Below, one piece after another: positions 1 through 8,959 of a stretch of 64,000 bases of DNA. The notes under the pieces are model-generated. The model searched no databases. It was not told the origin of the DNA and was given only the letters and a program-made list of their open reading frames with translations. A program made the translations under genes and the position numbers. This stretch comes from UBA11865 sp963749825 (GTDB lineage: Bacteria; Chloroflexota; Anaerolineae; Promineifilales; Promineifilaceae): contig CAVVOI010000014.1 in assembly GCA_963749825.1 (NCBI GenBank), forward strand, positions 434,001-498,000, written 5' to 3'. Position 1 is the first letter of the stretch; the number at the start of each line of letters is the position of its first letter.

Positions 1-615
1 CTGACCATTGGTTGGGTCGGAATTGATAGCCTTATCCTCATTGGTATATATTTCGGTGGTTTATGGCTCATTCAGCAAGAAAACCAGCTTTCCAAAGGTT
101 CTACCAAACCCATCGTTATGCCAGTTGCCGATAATTTTCCTTCATTACGCCACGGAATAATTGGATTTCTGGCAACTTCGGCTATTCTCATTCTGGTTGT
201 TCCCCAACTAGTCAGGGCCAGCACCGAAATAGCCGAGATCACGGGTCTGGGCAATAGCTTCATTGGCACCTCACTCTTGAGCGTGGTCACTTCGCTGCCA
301 GAGTTACTGGCCGCTGTTGCGGCAGTGAGAATTGGCGCATTCGACCTGGCCGTTGGCAATCTTTTTGGGTCGAGCGTCTTTAATATGTTGAGCTTGGGTG
401 TGGCTGATTTCTTTTATACCGACGGCCGGTTGTTAGGGTCTGTCAATCCAATATTTGCCTTGGTTGCGTTGCTAGCCTTATTGCTGACTAATATGGCTTT
501 ACTTGCCAATCTGGCCCGGGTTGAGCGCCGTTTTCTCTTTATTGAATTAGATTCAGCCGCGATAGTCGTTGTCTATCTTGCAGGTATGTATCTATTGTTC
601 GTGCGGGGAGGATAA
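1..615 (+). CDS. Sodium/calcium exchanger family protein, C-terminal part
   Basis: This is the 3' end of a CaCA-type cation antiporter, an inner-membrane protein exchanging Ca2+ (or K+) for Na+ or H+. The reading frame is open from base 1, so the gene starts outside the window. About 204 residues are visible. The second alpha-repeat is clear: a GNSFIGTSLLSVVTSLPEL segment followed by GNLFGSSVFNM, the usual GT-S-PE and GN--GSN-FN pattern that forms the ion site. Hydrophobic helices surround it. The ATG at 118 lies inside the frame and is unlikely to be the true start. Ion specificity cannot be read from this part. Confidence 0.85.
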   Translation: MTIGWVGIDSLILIGIYFGGLWLIQQENQLSKGSTKPIVMPVADNFPSLRHGIIGFLATSAILILVVPQLVRASTEIAEITGLGNSFIGTSLLSVVTSLPELLAAVAAVRIGAFDLAVGNLFGSSVFNMLSLGVADFFYTDGRLLGSVNPIFALVALLALLLTNMALLANLARVERRFLFIELDSAAIVVVYLAGMYLLFVRGG

Positions 616-692
616 GGCAATGAGAAAGGGTTAAGGAGAGTTTGTAGCCCATTCTCCAACGCGATTAAAGCGTTCCTGATTTCTTGACCAAT

Positions 693-2216
693 CTATTCAC
701 CGAATTTTATGCCCTGTGCTAATGGAAGTTCGTTTGACCAATTAATTGTATTCGTTTGGCGACGCATGTAGGCTCGCCAGGCATCAGATCCTGATTCGCG
801 CCCACCTCCTGTTTCCTTCTCCCCTCCGAATGCTCCTCCAATTTCCGCACCAGAGGTCCCAATGTTTACGTTTGCTATACCACAATCGGATCCCACCGCC
901 GAGAGAAATGTTTCTGCAGTCCTCATTGATTCGGTGAATATGGCGCTGGATAGTCCTTGGGGCACATTATTATGCATCTCGAGCGCTTGCCCAATATCCT
1001 CAAATTCCAATAAGTATAAAATAGGCGCAAATGTTTCTTCTTTTACGATTTCCGTCTGTTCTGGCATGTGAACAATGGTAGGCTCGACAAAATTTGGACC
1101 AATATCGGTTCTCTTTTTACCACCGACAAGAATCCGGCCGCCATCATCTGCTGCTCGCTGAATGGCTTCAAACATATTCTCGACAGCGTCGCGCGATACC
1201 AGCGGGCCCATCAAGATGCCGTCGTCCATAGGATCACCGATTTTTACCTGACCATAGGCCTGTACCAGTCTTTCTGTTAGTTGTTCGACCAGATTCGAAT
1301 GGACGAGAAGCCGGCGCGAAGTTGTGCATCGTTGACCTGCAGTAGCGACTGAAGCGAATAGAACTGCCCGTGTTGCTAAATCCAAATCGGCATCTTCCGC
1401 TATGACGATGGCATTATTTCCACCACATTCCAACAGGGAGCGGCCAAGACGCCCGCCGACGACCTGAGAAATGTGGCGGCCAACCTCTGTTGAGCCAGTG
1501 AACGAAATCAGCGGTAACCGTCCATCATTAATTAACAATTCTCCCACGTCTAAACCGGTGCCAACGGCGAGGTTAAATACACCGGATACGCCATGGTCCG
1601 CCATGACTTGATTACAGATGTGTTGTACCGCGATAGCAGTCAACGGGGTTTGTTCTGAAGGTTTCCAGATTACTGAATCCCCACACGTCGCTGCAATGGT
1701 AGAATTCCAGGACCAAACGGCAACGGGAAAATTAAACGCGGTTATCACTCCAATGGGACCCAAAGGATGCCATTGTTCATACATTCGATGGCCTGGGCGC
1801 TCCGAATGCATTGATAATCCATATAATTGTCTAGAAAGACCCACTGCGAAATCGCAGATGTCGATCATTTCTTGGACTTCGCCTTGGCTTTCGACTCGAA
1901 TTTTACCCATTTCGAGGCTTATCAGGTCAGACAAAGGTTCTTTTAGTTCTCTGACCGCATTTCCGAGATCTCGGATGAGTTGCCCTCTCTTCGGCGCCGG
2001 AATATTTCTCCAGCTTTGAAACCCTTTCTGAGCTCGTTGCACAACCTGGTTGTAGACGAGCTGTGTTACCTGAACAACCGATGCGATTGGCTCCTCTGTG
2101 GTTGGGTTATAGGATACTAATGTGGATCCATTTTTATCAATAACCCAATCATCTATTCCAGTACAAGCGCCGGGATTAACGTCCTCGATTTGTAACTTTC
2201 TCAGCAAGGCCTGCAT
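693..2216 (-). CDS. Aldehyde dehydrogenase, ALDH7 type (alpha-aminoadipic semialdehyde / piperideine-6-carboxylate dehydrogenase-like)
   Basis: NAD(P)+-dependent aldehyde dehydrogenase of 507 residues, full length. Visible motifs are FNFP at about 161-164 (oxyanion Asn162), FTGSTEVG at 239-246 (cofactor binding), catalytic Glu263 in LLECGGNN, and the nucleophile Cys297 in GQRCTT. The GGNNAI after the Glu, the GQRCTTSRR block and the C-terminal PLAQGIKF ending are characteristic of ALDH7 (antiquitin), which oxidises alpha-aminoadipic semialdehyde in lysine catabolism and also related aldehydes. A GAGGAAG ribosome site precedes the ATG. The gene stands alone, divergent from the permease at 2362. 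A lysine link is possible because a lysine 2,3-aminomutase lies 23 kb away, but the two enzymes belong to different lysine routes, so the substrate stays open. Confidence 0.9.
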   Translation of the reverse strand: MQALLRKLQIEDVNPGACTGIDDWVIDKNGSTLVSYNPTTEEPIASVVQVTQLVYNQVVQRAQKGFQSWRNIPAPKRGQLIRDLGNAVRELKEPLSDLISLEMGKIRVESQGEVQEMIDICDFAVGLSRQLYGLSMHSERPGHRMYEQWHPLGPIGVITAFNFPVAVWSWNSTIAATCGDSVIWKPSEQTPLTAIAVQHICNQVMADHGVSGVFNLAVGTGLDVGELLINDGRLPLISFTGSTEVGRHISQVVGGRLGRSLLECGGNNAIVIAEDADLDLATRAVLFASVATAGQRCTTSRRLLVHSNLVEQLTERLVQAYGQVKIGDPMDDGILMGPLVSRDAVENMFEAIQRAADDGGRILVGGKKRTDIGPNFVEPTIVHMPEQTEIVKEETFAPILYLLEFEDIGQALEMHNNVPQGLSSAIFTESMRTAETFLSAVGSDCGIANVNIGTSGAEIGGAFGGEKETGGGRESGSDAWRAYMRRQTNTINWSNELPLAQGIKFGE

Positions 2217-2304
2217 GTTACTTCCTCATTTTCAAATCATAATCAAGTTAACCGGACGAGTTTAGCACAAGCAATACCTGGTCACCAGAACCGAATCAAG
2301 GCTA

Positions 2305-2334
2305 TTGACCAGGTAATATCTTTTCCTGTAGAAT
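2305..2334 (+). promoter_or_regulatory. Promoter of the APC-Usp permease gene
   Basis: TTGACC at 2305-2310, an 18-nt spacer ending in TG, then TAGAAT at 2329-2334, an extended -10 sigma70-type promoter. The expected start is near 2341, giving a leader of about 20 nt that carries AAGGAGG at 2351-2357 before the ATG at 2362. Confidence 0.6.
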
Positions 2335-2361
2335 CAACGGCTATCTTATTAAGGAGGATCA

Positions 2362-4680
2362 ATGAGCACTAACACTGAAGCAAGCGGCATCACCTTAAGC
2401 CGCAGCATGGGGCTCTTAGACATTACGATGATCGGCGTAGGGGCAATGATCGGCGCCGGCATTTTTGTATTAACAGGAATAGCTGCCGGGGTTGCAGGCC
2501 CAGCCCTCGTTATCGCTTTTTTTCTGAATGGCGTTGTGACTACTTTTACGGCGCTATCTTATGCCGAATTAGGCTCCAGTTTCCCAGAAGCCGGAGGTGG
2601 TTATCTTTGGGTAAAGGAAGGGATGAGCGGTACCCAAGGATTCCTAGCCGGCTGGATGAGTTGGTTTGCTCATGCCGTGGCTTGTTCACTATATGGCCTT
2701 GGATTTGGTCGTTTTGCTTATGAAATTTGGGATTTAGCCGGGCTGCCGACATTCGGTCTGTCACCCGAAGCGATGACGCTCATTTTCATGGTCGCGATTG
2801 TCAGCTTGTTTTCATTTATCAACTTTCGAGGGGCTAGCGAAGCCGGAACTGTCGGTAATGTCGTCACTATTGCCAAGGTTATTATTCTGCTCATTTTTGT
2901 CGGCTTTGGCCTTTATGCCATGTCACAAAGACCTGAGGCGGTCGATGTATTTAAAAAAGATTTACTGCCCAATGGGATTGGAGGGGTCTTCCTGGCGATG
3001 GCGTTAACATTTATTGCCTTCGAAGGATACGAAATCATCGCCCAGAGTGGTGAAGAAGTGATTAATCCGATGCGCAATATACCTCGGGCGATTCTTATAT
3101 CGATAGCGGTAGTCGTCGTGATTTACGTGCTAGTCGCATTTGTTGCCATTGGCGCCACAACCCAGACAGGTGGGCTACCGGTATGGGAATATTTGGCCGA
3201 ACAAAAGGAAATCGCCATTGTCAAGTCGGCTGAGGAGTTTATGCCGGCTGGGGGCATTTTGATACTAATCAGCGGTCTGGCTTCTACCATGTCGGCTCTT
3301 AACGCCACGATTTATTCTTCATCCCGGGTCTCCTTTGCAATGGGTAGAGACCATAACTTACCTGAACGGTTTGGGCGTGTTCATCCAAAGATGCACACGC
3401 CGTACTGGGCAATATTTTTATCGGCTATCTTGATCATAGCCATGGGAATAGCGCTTCCGATCGAACAAGTAGCTGCGGCCGCAGATATTATGTTTTTGTT
3501 GATGTTCGCTCAAGTAAACATCACCGTCATGACTCTCCGTCGACGGCGGCCGGATTTAGAACGTGGATTTTTTGTGCCCTTGTTTCCCTGGCCCCCGATC
3601 ATCGGAATTATCACCAATGTTGCTCTTGCCGTGTTCCTGGCATACGAGTTAAAGAGTGTAGGTTTAGTGGCAATTGCTTGGATTCTCTTTGGCGCCTTGT
3701 TTTATTGGGGATACTTCCGCGGTAAGGAGGAAACTGAGAGGCCAAAGGAAGTGATCCTTGAAGAAACATTGGTCTCTGTAGATTACTCGGTTCTCGTTCC
3801 AGTAGCAGATGTTCAGCAAGCCGGCACACTAGGTCGATTAGGCAGTGTCTTGGCCAAGGAACATAATGGCGGTGTCCTGGCCCTTCACGTGGTGAAGGTA
3901 CCCCCTCAACTCAACCTATCCGATGGGCGTTTGTTCTTGAAGGAAGGCCGGCCACCGCTGCAAGAGGTTATCGAGCAAGCAAAAGAATATGATGTTCCTG
4001 TGCACACAATGATCCGCTTAGGCCGGAATGTATCCGACGCGATATTGAAGACGATCGCCGAACACGCAAGCGATATGATTTTGTTTGGCTGGCCTGGTAG
4101 ATCAGGGGTAAATGAACAGCTTTTTGGTTCGGTCATCGATCAAATCGTCGCCAACCCGCCCGCGGATATCGCCATTCTACGATATCGCCCCCATACTGAA
4201 TTTCGCCGGATCTTGGTGCCTATTGCTGGCGGGCCAAATGGTCGCTTGGCAGTTAACTTAGCCCTTGCTGTTGCCAAAAATACCAAAGAAGAGTCAGAAA
4301 TCATCTTAATGAATGTCGCGGTTGGTGATGTTAATCCTGTTCAAGCAGAAGCCAGGGCGAACAATGCCTTCCGGTATGCACGGCATGGACATGATTTTCC
4401 ATTCATCGAACGTATTGAGTCAGCGGAAGGTCCTGTAGAAGGGATTTTGGCTGCGGCGGCCGACTGCGACCTCGTTGTAATAGGGGCGACGAAGGAACCG
4501 CGCTTCAAGAACCTGCTAATGGGTAATGTTGCCCAGAGGGTTGCAGAGCAGGCCCAATGTCCTGTTATTATCGTTAAGCGACAGAGCACCATGTTGGATT
4601 CAATTATGCGAGAAACTGTTCTCTCACCAATCCGTCAGTCAGACAAATTGGCCGAGACTCAAGAACGGGCAAAGAACTAA
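2362..4680 (+). CDS. APC-family amino acid permease with two C-terminal universal stress (UspA) domains
   Basis: 772-residue inner-membrane transporter fused to a cytosolic regulatory part. Residues 1 to about 455 form the APC core: the N-terminal GVGAMIGAGIFVLTG stretch is the substrate-binding break of helix 1, and about 12 hydrophobic helices follow. After a short charged linker come two UspA-like domains, about 470-605 and 610-740. The second keeps a nucleotide-binding-like pattern, GATKEPRF then MGNVAQRVAEQAQCPVIIVKR. APC carriers with Usp tails are known in bacteria, and the tail may tune transport to energy state. Amino acids or polyamines are likely substrates. The start is fixed by a strong AAGGAGG 5 nt upstream. 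The gene is monocistronic and ends at a strong terminator. Confidence 0.88.
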   Translation: MSTNTEASGITLSRSMGLLDITMIGVGAMIGAGIFVLTGIAAGVAGPALVIAFFLNGVVTTFTALSYAELGSSFPEAGGGYLWVKEGMSGTQGFLAGWMSWFAHAVACSLYGLGFGRFAYEIWDLAGLPTFGLSPEAMTLIFMVAIVSLFSFINFRGASEAGTVGNVVTIAKVIILLIFVGFGLYAMSQRPEAVDVFKKDLLPNGIGGVFLAMALTFIAFEGYEIIAQSGEEVINPMRNIPRAILISIAVVVVIYVLVAFVAIGATTQTGGLPVWEYLAEQKEIAIVKSAEEFMPAGGILILISGLASTMSALNATIYSSSRVSFAMGRDHNLPERFGRVHPKMHTPYWAIFLSAILIIAMGIALPIEQVAAAADIMFLLMFAQVNITVMTLRRRRPDLERGFFVPLFPWPPIIGIITNVALAVFLAYELKSVGLVAIAWILFGALFYWGYFRGKEETERPKEVILEETLVSVDYSVLVPVADVQQAGTLGRLGSVLAKEHNGGVLALHVVKVPPQLNLSDGRLFLKEGRPPLQEVIEQAKEYDVPVHTMIRLGRNVSDAILKTIAEHASDMILFGWPGRSGVNEQLFGSVIDQIVANPPADIAILRYRPHTEFRRILVPIAGGPNGRLAVNLALAVAKNTKEESEIILMNVAVGDVNPVQAEARANNAFRYARHGHDFPFIERIESAEGPVEGILAAAADCDLVVIGATKEPRFKNLLMGNVAQRVAEQAQCPVIIVKRQSTMLDSIMRETVLSPIRQSDKLAETQERAKN

Positions 4681-4740
4681 AAAGAAATAGGCAGGATAAT
4701 TAACGCGAACATAGCCGAATCACCAATTTATATTGGACAA

Positions 4741-4772
4741 GGGGACCAGATTTCTGGTCCCCTTTCTGTTTT
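4741..4772 (+). terminator. Rho-independent terminator after the APC-Usp gene
   Basis: Perfect 9-bp stem GGGGACCAG / CTGGTCCCC with an ATTT loop, followed by TTTCTGTTTT. It lies 60 nt past the stop codon at 4680. Confidence 0.92.
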
Positions 4773-4821
4773 CAAGAATGACCATATATTTACTCGAAGG
4801 TAGGAACAGTAACAACGAAAG

Positions 4822-5811
4822 ATGAGTCAACTGATCAAAACTCCTACGAACTGGGCAGAGTGGTCGAAGATATTCGGCGATCCGCAAATTTGGCAGCTGA
4901 TATTGATAGAAATCTGCAAGAAAACGGGAATTACGCCAGCTTTGCCTTTTGCAGCAGGTTATCCTGGAACATGTGCGGTATTCGCAGTCGAAAGAGAATT
5001 TGTTATTAAAATATTTCCTCCATTTTTGCCGGGTGACTATTCACACGAACTCAGTGCCTACAGGTTGCTAGGCGATCGACTGGACCCTTTTTTACCAAAA
5101 TTGGCTAGCTTTGGGATTATTGAAGATGAAATTAACTGGCCTTACCTGGTTCTCGAATATCGCGAAGGACCGCCGCTCCGCGAAATAATCGATGATACGC
5201 AACAACAGAACTTGAACAGTATTGGTAAAGAACTTGGAAATATTCTCAAGCGATTGCATTCTACGCCACTTCTACCGGGAGAATCATCATTCGATATACG
5301 TAGGGAAAGCTGGCAAGAATTCATTCAAAATCGACAAGCTCATTGCCGCGCAGAGATAGAGCAAAAGACAAATTTTTCAACTCGATTGCTGGATTCTATC
5401 GAGCAGTTTGTCTATTCTTACCCAGTTTTATCTGAAACCAATGAGCCATCGAAGCTTCTAAATGGTGACCTGACCGAAGACCACTTGCTACTCGTTTGGC
5501 GTGACGGTGAATGGCAGATCGATGCCCTGATCGATTGGGCTGACTCATTAGTGGGGGATGTTGAGTATGAGTGGGTTCCCCTTTGGTTTGGTTTGTGCCA
5601 AAGAAAACCCGAATTCTTCTCTGCGATTATGAGAAGCTATGATCCGACATTGATCTTTGATGAACGTTTTCAAAGGCGAATGACTGCGTACACATTCATC
5701 CATCAATTTGGGGCTGACATTATCGCTTATTGGTTAGCACGCACATCACCTGGCACGATTGACACGCTTCCCGAACTAATGGCTTGGTTGTGGCCAGTTG
5801 TTCCAGCTTAG
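4822..5811 (+). CDS. Aminoglycoside phosphotransferase-like (APH/choline kinase fold) protein
   Basis: 329-residue cytosolic protein of the protein-kinase-like APH family, which transfers phosphate from ATP to a small molecule. An N-lobe lysine is visible in EFVIKIF. The hinge-like LVLEYREGPPL follows. The catalytic loop reads NGDLTEDHLLL where most members have HGD-xxxN, so the aspartate is kept but the flanking residues are changed. The metal-binding aspartate is in ALIDWADSLVGD. The substrate is unknown, and nothing nearby suggests antibiotic resistance. Homologues are often annotated simply as phosphotransferase. The ATG at 4822 is weakly supported by an upstream purine-rich stretch (GAAGGTAGGAA, about 4796-4806). 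Confidence 0.75.
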   Translation: MSQLIKTPTNWAEWSKIFGDPQIWQLILIEICKKTGITPALPFAAGYPGTCAVFAVEREFVIKIFPPFLPGDYSHELSAYRLLGDRLDPFLPKLASFGIIEDEINWPYLVLEYREGPPLREIIDDTQQQNLNSIGKELGNILKRLHSTPLLPGESSFDIRRESWQEFIQNRQAHCRAEIEQKTNFSTRLLDSIEQFVYSYPVLSETNEPSKLLNGDLTEDHLLLVWRDGEWQIDALIDWADSLVGDVEYEWVPLWFGLCQRKPEFFSAIMRSYDPTLIFDERFQRRMTAYTFIHQFGADIIAYWLARTSPGTIDTLPELMAWLWPVVPA

Positions 5812-5829
5812 AATTGGTGAACGGTTTAT

Positions 5830-5855
5830 AACACCTTGGCTTAAACTAAGGTGTT
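5830..5855. terminator. Hairpin between convergent genes, possible bidirectional terminator
   Basis: Perfect 8-bp inverted repeat AACACCTT / AAGGTGTT around a 10-nt loop, placed between the convergent stops at 5811 and 5855. The T tracts on both sides are poor, so terminator function is only likely. Confidence 0.45.
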
Positions 5856-6871
5856 CAATCGAACAAACGACTTAATTCGTCTCGATCAGGTCTTCTTAGG
5901 CGCTGTTTACCCTCATTTGATTGGTTCCAGACCACGGCGTCCCCAGCGCCTGCCTGGCCAATCTGAGCACATTCGATACCGGCCGTTTTCAAGGCCTGGC
6001 AAACCTTTCCAGCATCTTCAGCGGGTAATGTGAACAACAATGCACCCGAACTTATTGACGCCATCGGATCAATTTGGAAGTGCTCGGTAATTCGACAAGC
6101 AAGGCATGATATCGGAACCTTTTCCAGTTGGACAACGAGCTCCCGACCAGACGCTTCTGCCATTTCCCATAGTGCGGTGGCTAATCCTCCCTCGGTTGGA
6201 TCATGCATGGCAGTTACATTGCCAGTCTCTAAGGCTATTCTTGCGTCTTTTAGGATACTGATGCCGGGATTAGTCAGGTAATTTCGTGCTTCCTCGATTT
6301 CCTGTGGTGTTAGGATGCCGCTAAGTTTATCAGGATGCTCTCGAGCTAAAATTGATATCGCTTCTATGGGCACGCCTTTGGTAATTATGATATGGTCACC
6401 GGGCATGACTCCGGTAGGAGTGATGAGCTTATCACGCCCCACCTGCCCGATCATCGTACCAACCAATATCGGTTGATCCAATCCGTGAGTTATTTCTGTA
6501 TGCCCGCCGATGACCGTTATGTTCAGACTCCGGCAAGCATCGAATACTTGCTGCACTATTTCTAAAAGGGATCTCGCTGTCGATTCAGCGGCCGGCAGCA
6601 ACACCGTGACTAACAACCAGCGTGGAGTTGCCCCCGTGGTTACAATGTCGTTGGCATTCACTTGGACGAGATACCAGCCAATTTCATCACTAACGAAGGT
6701 GATTGGATCAGACTTTAAGACCAATAGCTCCTGCCCGAGGTCTATGACAGCGCAATCTAACCCGATTCCTGGACCAACGAGAATCGATGAATCGTCTGTG
6801 GGAGCGAGTGATATCAATTGAGAAAGAAGATGAGGATCGATTTTCCCTACAGGGAGCACCTCAGGGTTCAT
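5855..6871 (-). CDS. AIR synthase-related (HypE/ThiL/PurM-like) protein
   Basis: 338-residue ATP-dependent enzyme of the PurM superfamily. The N-terminal domain shows the phosphate-binding and dimer motifs: GLDCAVID, LKSDPITF and NANDIVTTGATPRWLLVTVLLP. A C-terminal AIRS_C domain follows, with GGHTEI near the junction and DPTEGGLATALWE further on. The pattern is closest to HypE-like proteins, but the HypE C-terminal cysteine tail that carries the thiocarboxamide is absent: the protein ends in RDELSRLFD. No hydrogenase or other hyp gene is nearby. It is therefore an AIR-synthase paralogue of unknown substrate. It starts 7 nt after the stop of the membrane sensor gene upstream and is probably co-transcribed with it. 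Confidence 0.78.
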   Translation of the reverse strand: MNPEVLPVGKIDPHLLSQLISLAPTDDSSILVGPGIGLDCAVIDLGQELLVLKSDPITFVSDEIGWYLVQVNANDIVTTGATPRWLLVTVLLPAAESTARSLLEIVQQVFDACRSLNITVIGGHTEITHGLDQPILVGTMIGQVGRDKLITPTGVMPGDHIIITKGVPIEAISILAREHPDKLSGILTPQEIEEARNYLTNPGISILKDARIALETGNVTAMHDPTEGGLATALWEMAEASGRELVVQLEKVPISCLACRITEHFQIDPMASISSGALLFTLPAEDAGKVCQALKTAGIECAQIGQAGAGDAVVWNQSNEGKQRLRRPDRDELSRLFD

Positions 6872-6878
6872 TCGTTCA

Positions 6879-8867
6879 CTAATCTTGAATTACTTCAACC
6901 ATTTGCTCCGACTCTGTCGATTCGGTCTTGTCGGAACATGCTTCTTCTTCCATTGTCGATATCGTGTGGGCGACAACCTCTATAGCTACCCGTTGTTTCC
7001 TGTATAAATCAGATTCGCTCATCGCCAATCGGCGGGCTACATCTCGTACCTTCTGGCCCTGAATAAATTTCAGCTCCAAAATATTGTACAATATCCACTC
7101 GGTCGTGGTCATGCTACGTTCGCCTTCTGGTCGCTGTTGCTCAACAGCCCGTGACAGGATATACCGCAGGGCTTTTGTTGGATTGTCATCATGCTCGTGA
7201 GCGGCATCTTGGACAACCTGCAGATGTAGTAGTGGGCTTTCAGTTAACTTTGGCCCACCCCAATAATGGCTCAAGGCATCCCACACCATGCCATTGAACT
7301 CTGGATCGGCAATGATTTCAGAATCATCACTAATTGGTGCTGTAAGAACCGGAGTTCCTCCAAATGTTGCTTCACTGCGCCGTTTCTGTAATGCAGTGAC
7401 CTGAGGTAATAAACCTTCGACAGCCGCAAAAACCTGCTGCTGTAATAGACGATCCTCAAGCGCGCTTGCGGCCTGTACTATGAGGTGGTCGAACACATCC
7501 TCCTCCGTTTCGTTCAGATCTGGCTTTTCTGAACGAGCTTTGATGCCAAGTATGCCAACAAGTATGGCCTGTGGTTCGATGTACAAAGGTTTGATCCAAT
7601 AATTTCGCCACAGAATGAAACCGTCGCTCCGATTGAGCGACTGATTTGTTAAATTTGATTTGCCGGCTGTTTTGGCGATTTCATTCCACTCATCATTCAG
7701 CTGGTTGTTGCCGGACACATCTAAAGGACCAACCACAGCCTCAAGATGTGTTCCAAGCGGTGTTATCGAGGTGATGAACGCTGAAGGCGTTCTTAAAACT
7801 TCACAAGATGCGGCCAATATACTTTCGAGAAACTGCCTCATATCTCGTGTTGTTAATACGCGCTCACTTAGTTGCTGAATCCTGCGCACCTCGGGTTCAT
7901 CGGTTAGTTGGAAAAGTCTCTCAAGCGGCCGCTTGAATGCATGTAGAGACCATTCAACTAGAATTATTGTGCCTACGATGGCTATTGCCAATGCGGTTTC
8001 CACAGGCAAGCCAAGCAGCGTATCAGTCCTCGTAACTGTAATGTAGACTAATAGGACTATCGTTGCCGTCAGGGGCACTCGGGCCATGAACTTAAATAGG
8101 CGAACCCGAACTACTCGATCCGGTGATGTGGCTCCGAAATAAGCAACATAGTAAGTCAGAAAAGCAAACATGATACTGACCACAAAATTGCCTATGATGA
8201 TGACCAGCCAAAATGCGATAGACACATTTAAGCTTGGGTTGCCGCTAAATGTTAGATAGGGAAATACCGCTAAGGGTGCTGCCAATGAAGTGGCCAGAAT
8301 CACCGTCATTCGTTTACGGGTAGTAGAAGTCACGCACCGTTCCCGGGCGCGCCAAACCATATAAATACTGCCTGTACTAATCAGCCAATAATAAAGCGTG
8401 AATAAGGGGAATAACGGACCACCACTCAGGTGAGGAGCATGTTCGACGGATACAAGATCCGCAACCAATAGATCGGTAAAAAGGGCCAATGTAAAAAATA
8501 TCACCCCGATGATATACCACACTCGAACGGAGATTCGCCTCACCTTACTCACATCTCCGGTAGTGACTAATAAGGCATCGGACAAATGGAAAAGAGCGGC
8601 CGGTACCATAGCAATCCCTACCCACTCTAGCCTTATCCAAATTTCAGTAGATAAGGGCACGACTGCTCGAGTAACCAATAGCTCCGTAAAATAAACTATG
8701 ATGACAAAAAACAAGAGCGAGTTAAAGGCACGAGTAACCCGGTCATGCCGAAAGTGGGGGAGGTTATAGAGGAGAACAGCAGCGCCAAATAAGACGATCG
8801 TTGCCTGTATAAAGTCGTTGATCAGCGCCAGGAGATCCGTCAACTGCTGGTACAAAATCGGATTCAT
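6879..8867 (-). CDS. Membrane sensor-like protein: multi-pass N-terminus, GAF-like middle, C-terminal helix-turn-helix
   Basis: 662-residue protein that I cannot assign to a named family. Residues 10 to about 310 contain roughly eight hydrophobic helices resembling the membrane sensing region of some histidine kinases. About 320-490 looks like a GAF-type sensory domain (a stretch beginning QQLSERVLTTRDMRQFLESIL, ending in ASALEDRLLQQQV). The last 70 residues contain VRDVARRLAMSESDLYRKQRVAIEVV, a helix-turn-helix of the kind found in sigma factors and transcription activators. No kinase (H-box, N/G-box) or cyclase motif is visible. A one-protein membrane-to-DNA signalling device is a reasonable guess. 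It sits directly upstream of the AIR-synthase-like gene. Confidence 0.65.
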   Translation of the reverse strand: MNPILYQQLTDLLALINDFIQATIVLFGAAVLLYNLPHFRHDRVTRAFNSLLFFVIIVYFTELLVTRAVVPLSTEIWIRLEWVGIAMVPAALFHLSDALLVTTGDVSKVRRISVRVWYIIGVIFFTLALFTDLLVADLVSVEHAPHLSGGPLFPLFTLYYWLISTGSIYMVWRARERCVTSTTRKRMTVILATSLAAPLAVFPYLTFSGNPSLNVSIAFWLVIIIGNFVVSIMFAFLTYYVAYFGATSPDRVVRVRLFKFMARVPLTATIVLLVYITVTRTDTLLGLPVETALAIAIVGTIILVEWSLHAFKRPLERLFQLTDEPEVRRIQQLSERVLTTRDMRQFLESILAASCEVLRTPSAFITSITPLGTHLEAVVGPLDVSGNNQLNDEWNEIAKTAGKSNLTNQSLNRSDGFILWRNYWIKPLYIEPQAILVGILGIKARSEKPDLNETEEDVFDHLIVQAASALEDRLLQQQVFAAVEGLLPQVTALQKRRSEATFGGTPVLTAPISDDSEIIADPEFNGMVWDALSHYWGGPKLTESPLLHLQVVQDAAHEHDDNPTKALRYILSRAVEQQRPEGERSMTTTEWILYNILELKFIQGQKVRDVARRLAMSESDLYRKQRVAIEVVAHTISTMEEEACSDKTESTESEQMVEVIQD

Positions 8868-8959
8868 ATCAAAAGAGCTAAGCCCCTAGTAGGATTTGCC
8901 TTGAATTATCTTGATTCTTTGAGCTTGTGGCCCGTCAAATCAAACAAATTACCGGTTGA

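Noticed and set aside
5855..6871. True hydrogenase maturation protein HypE
   Set aside because: The C-terminal cysteine tail needed for thiocyanate transfer is absent and no hydrogenase or hyp genes are nearby.
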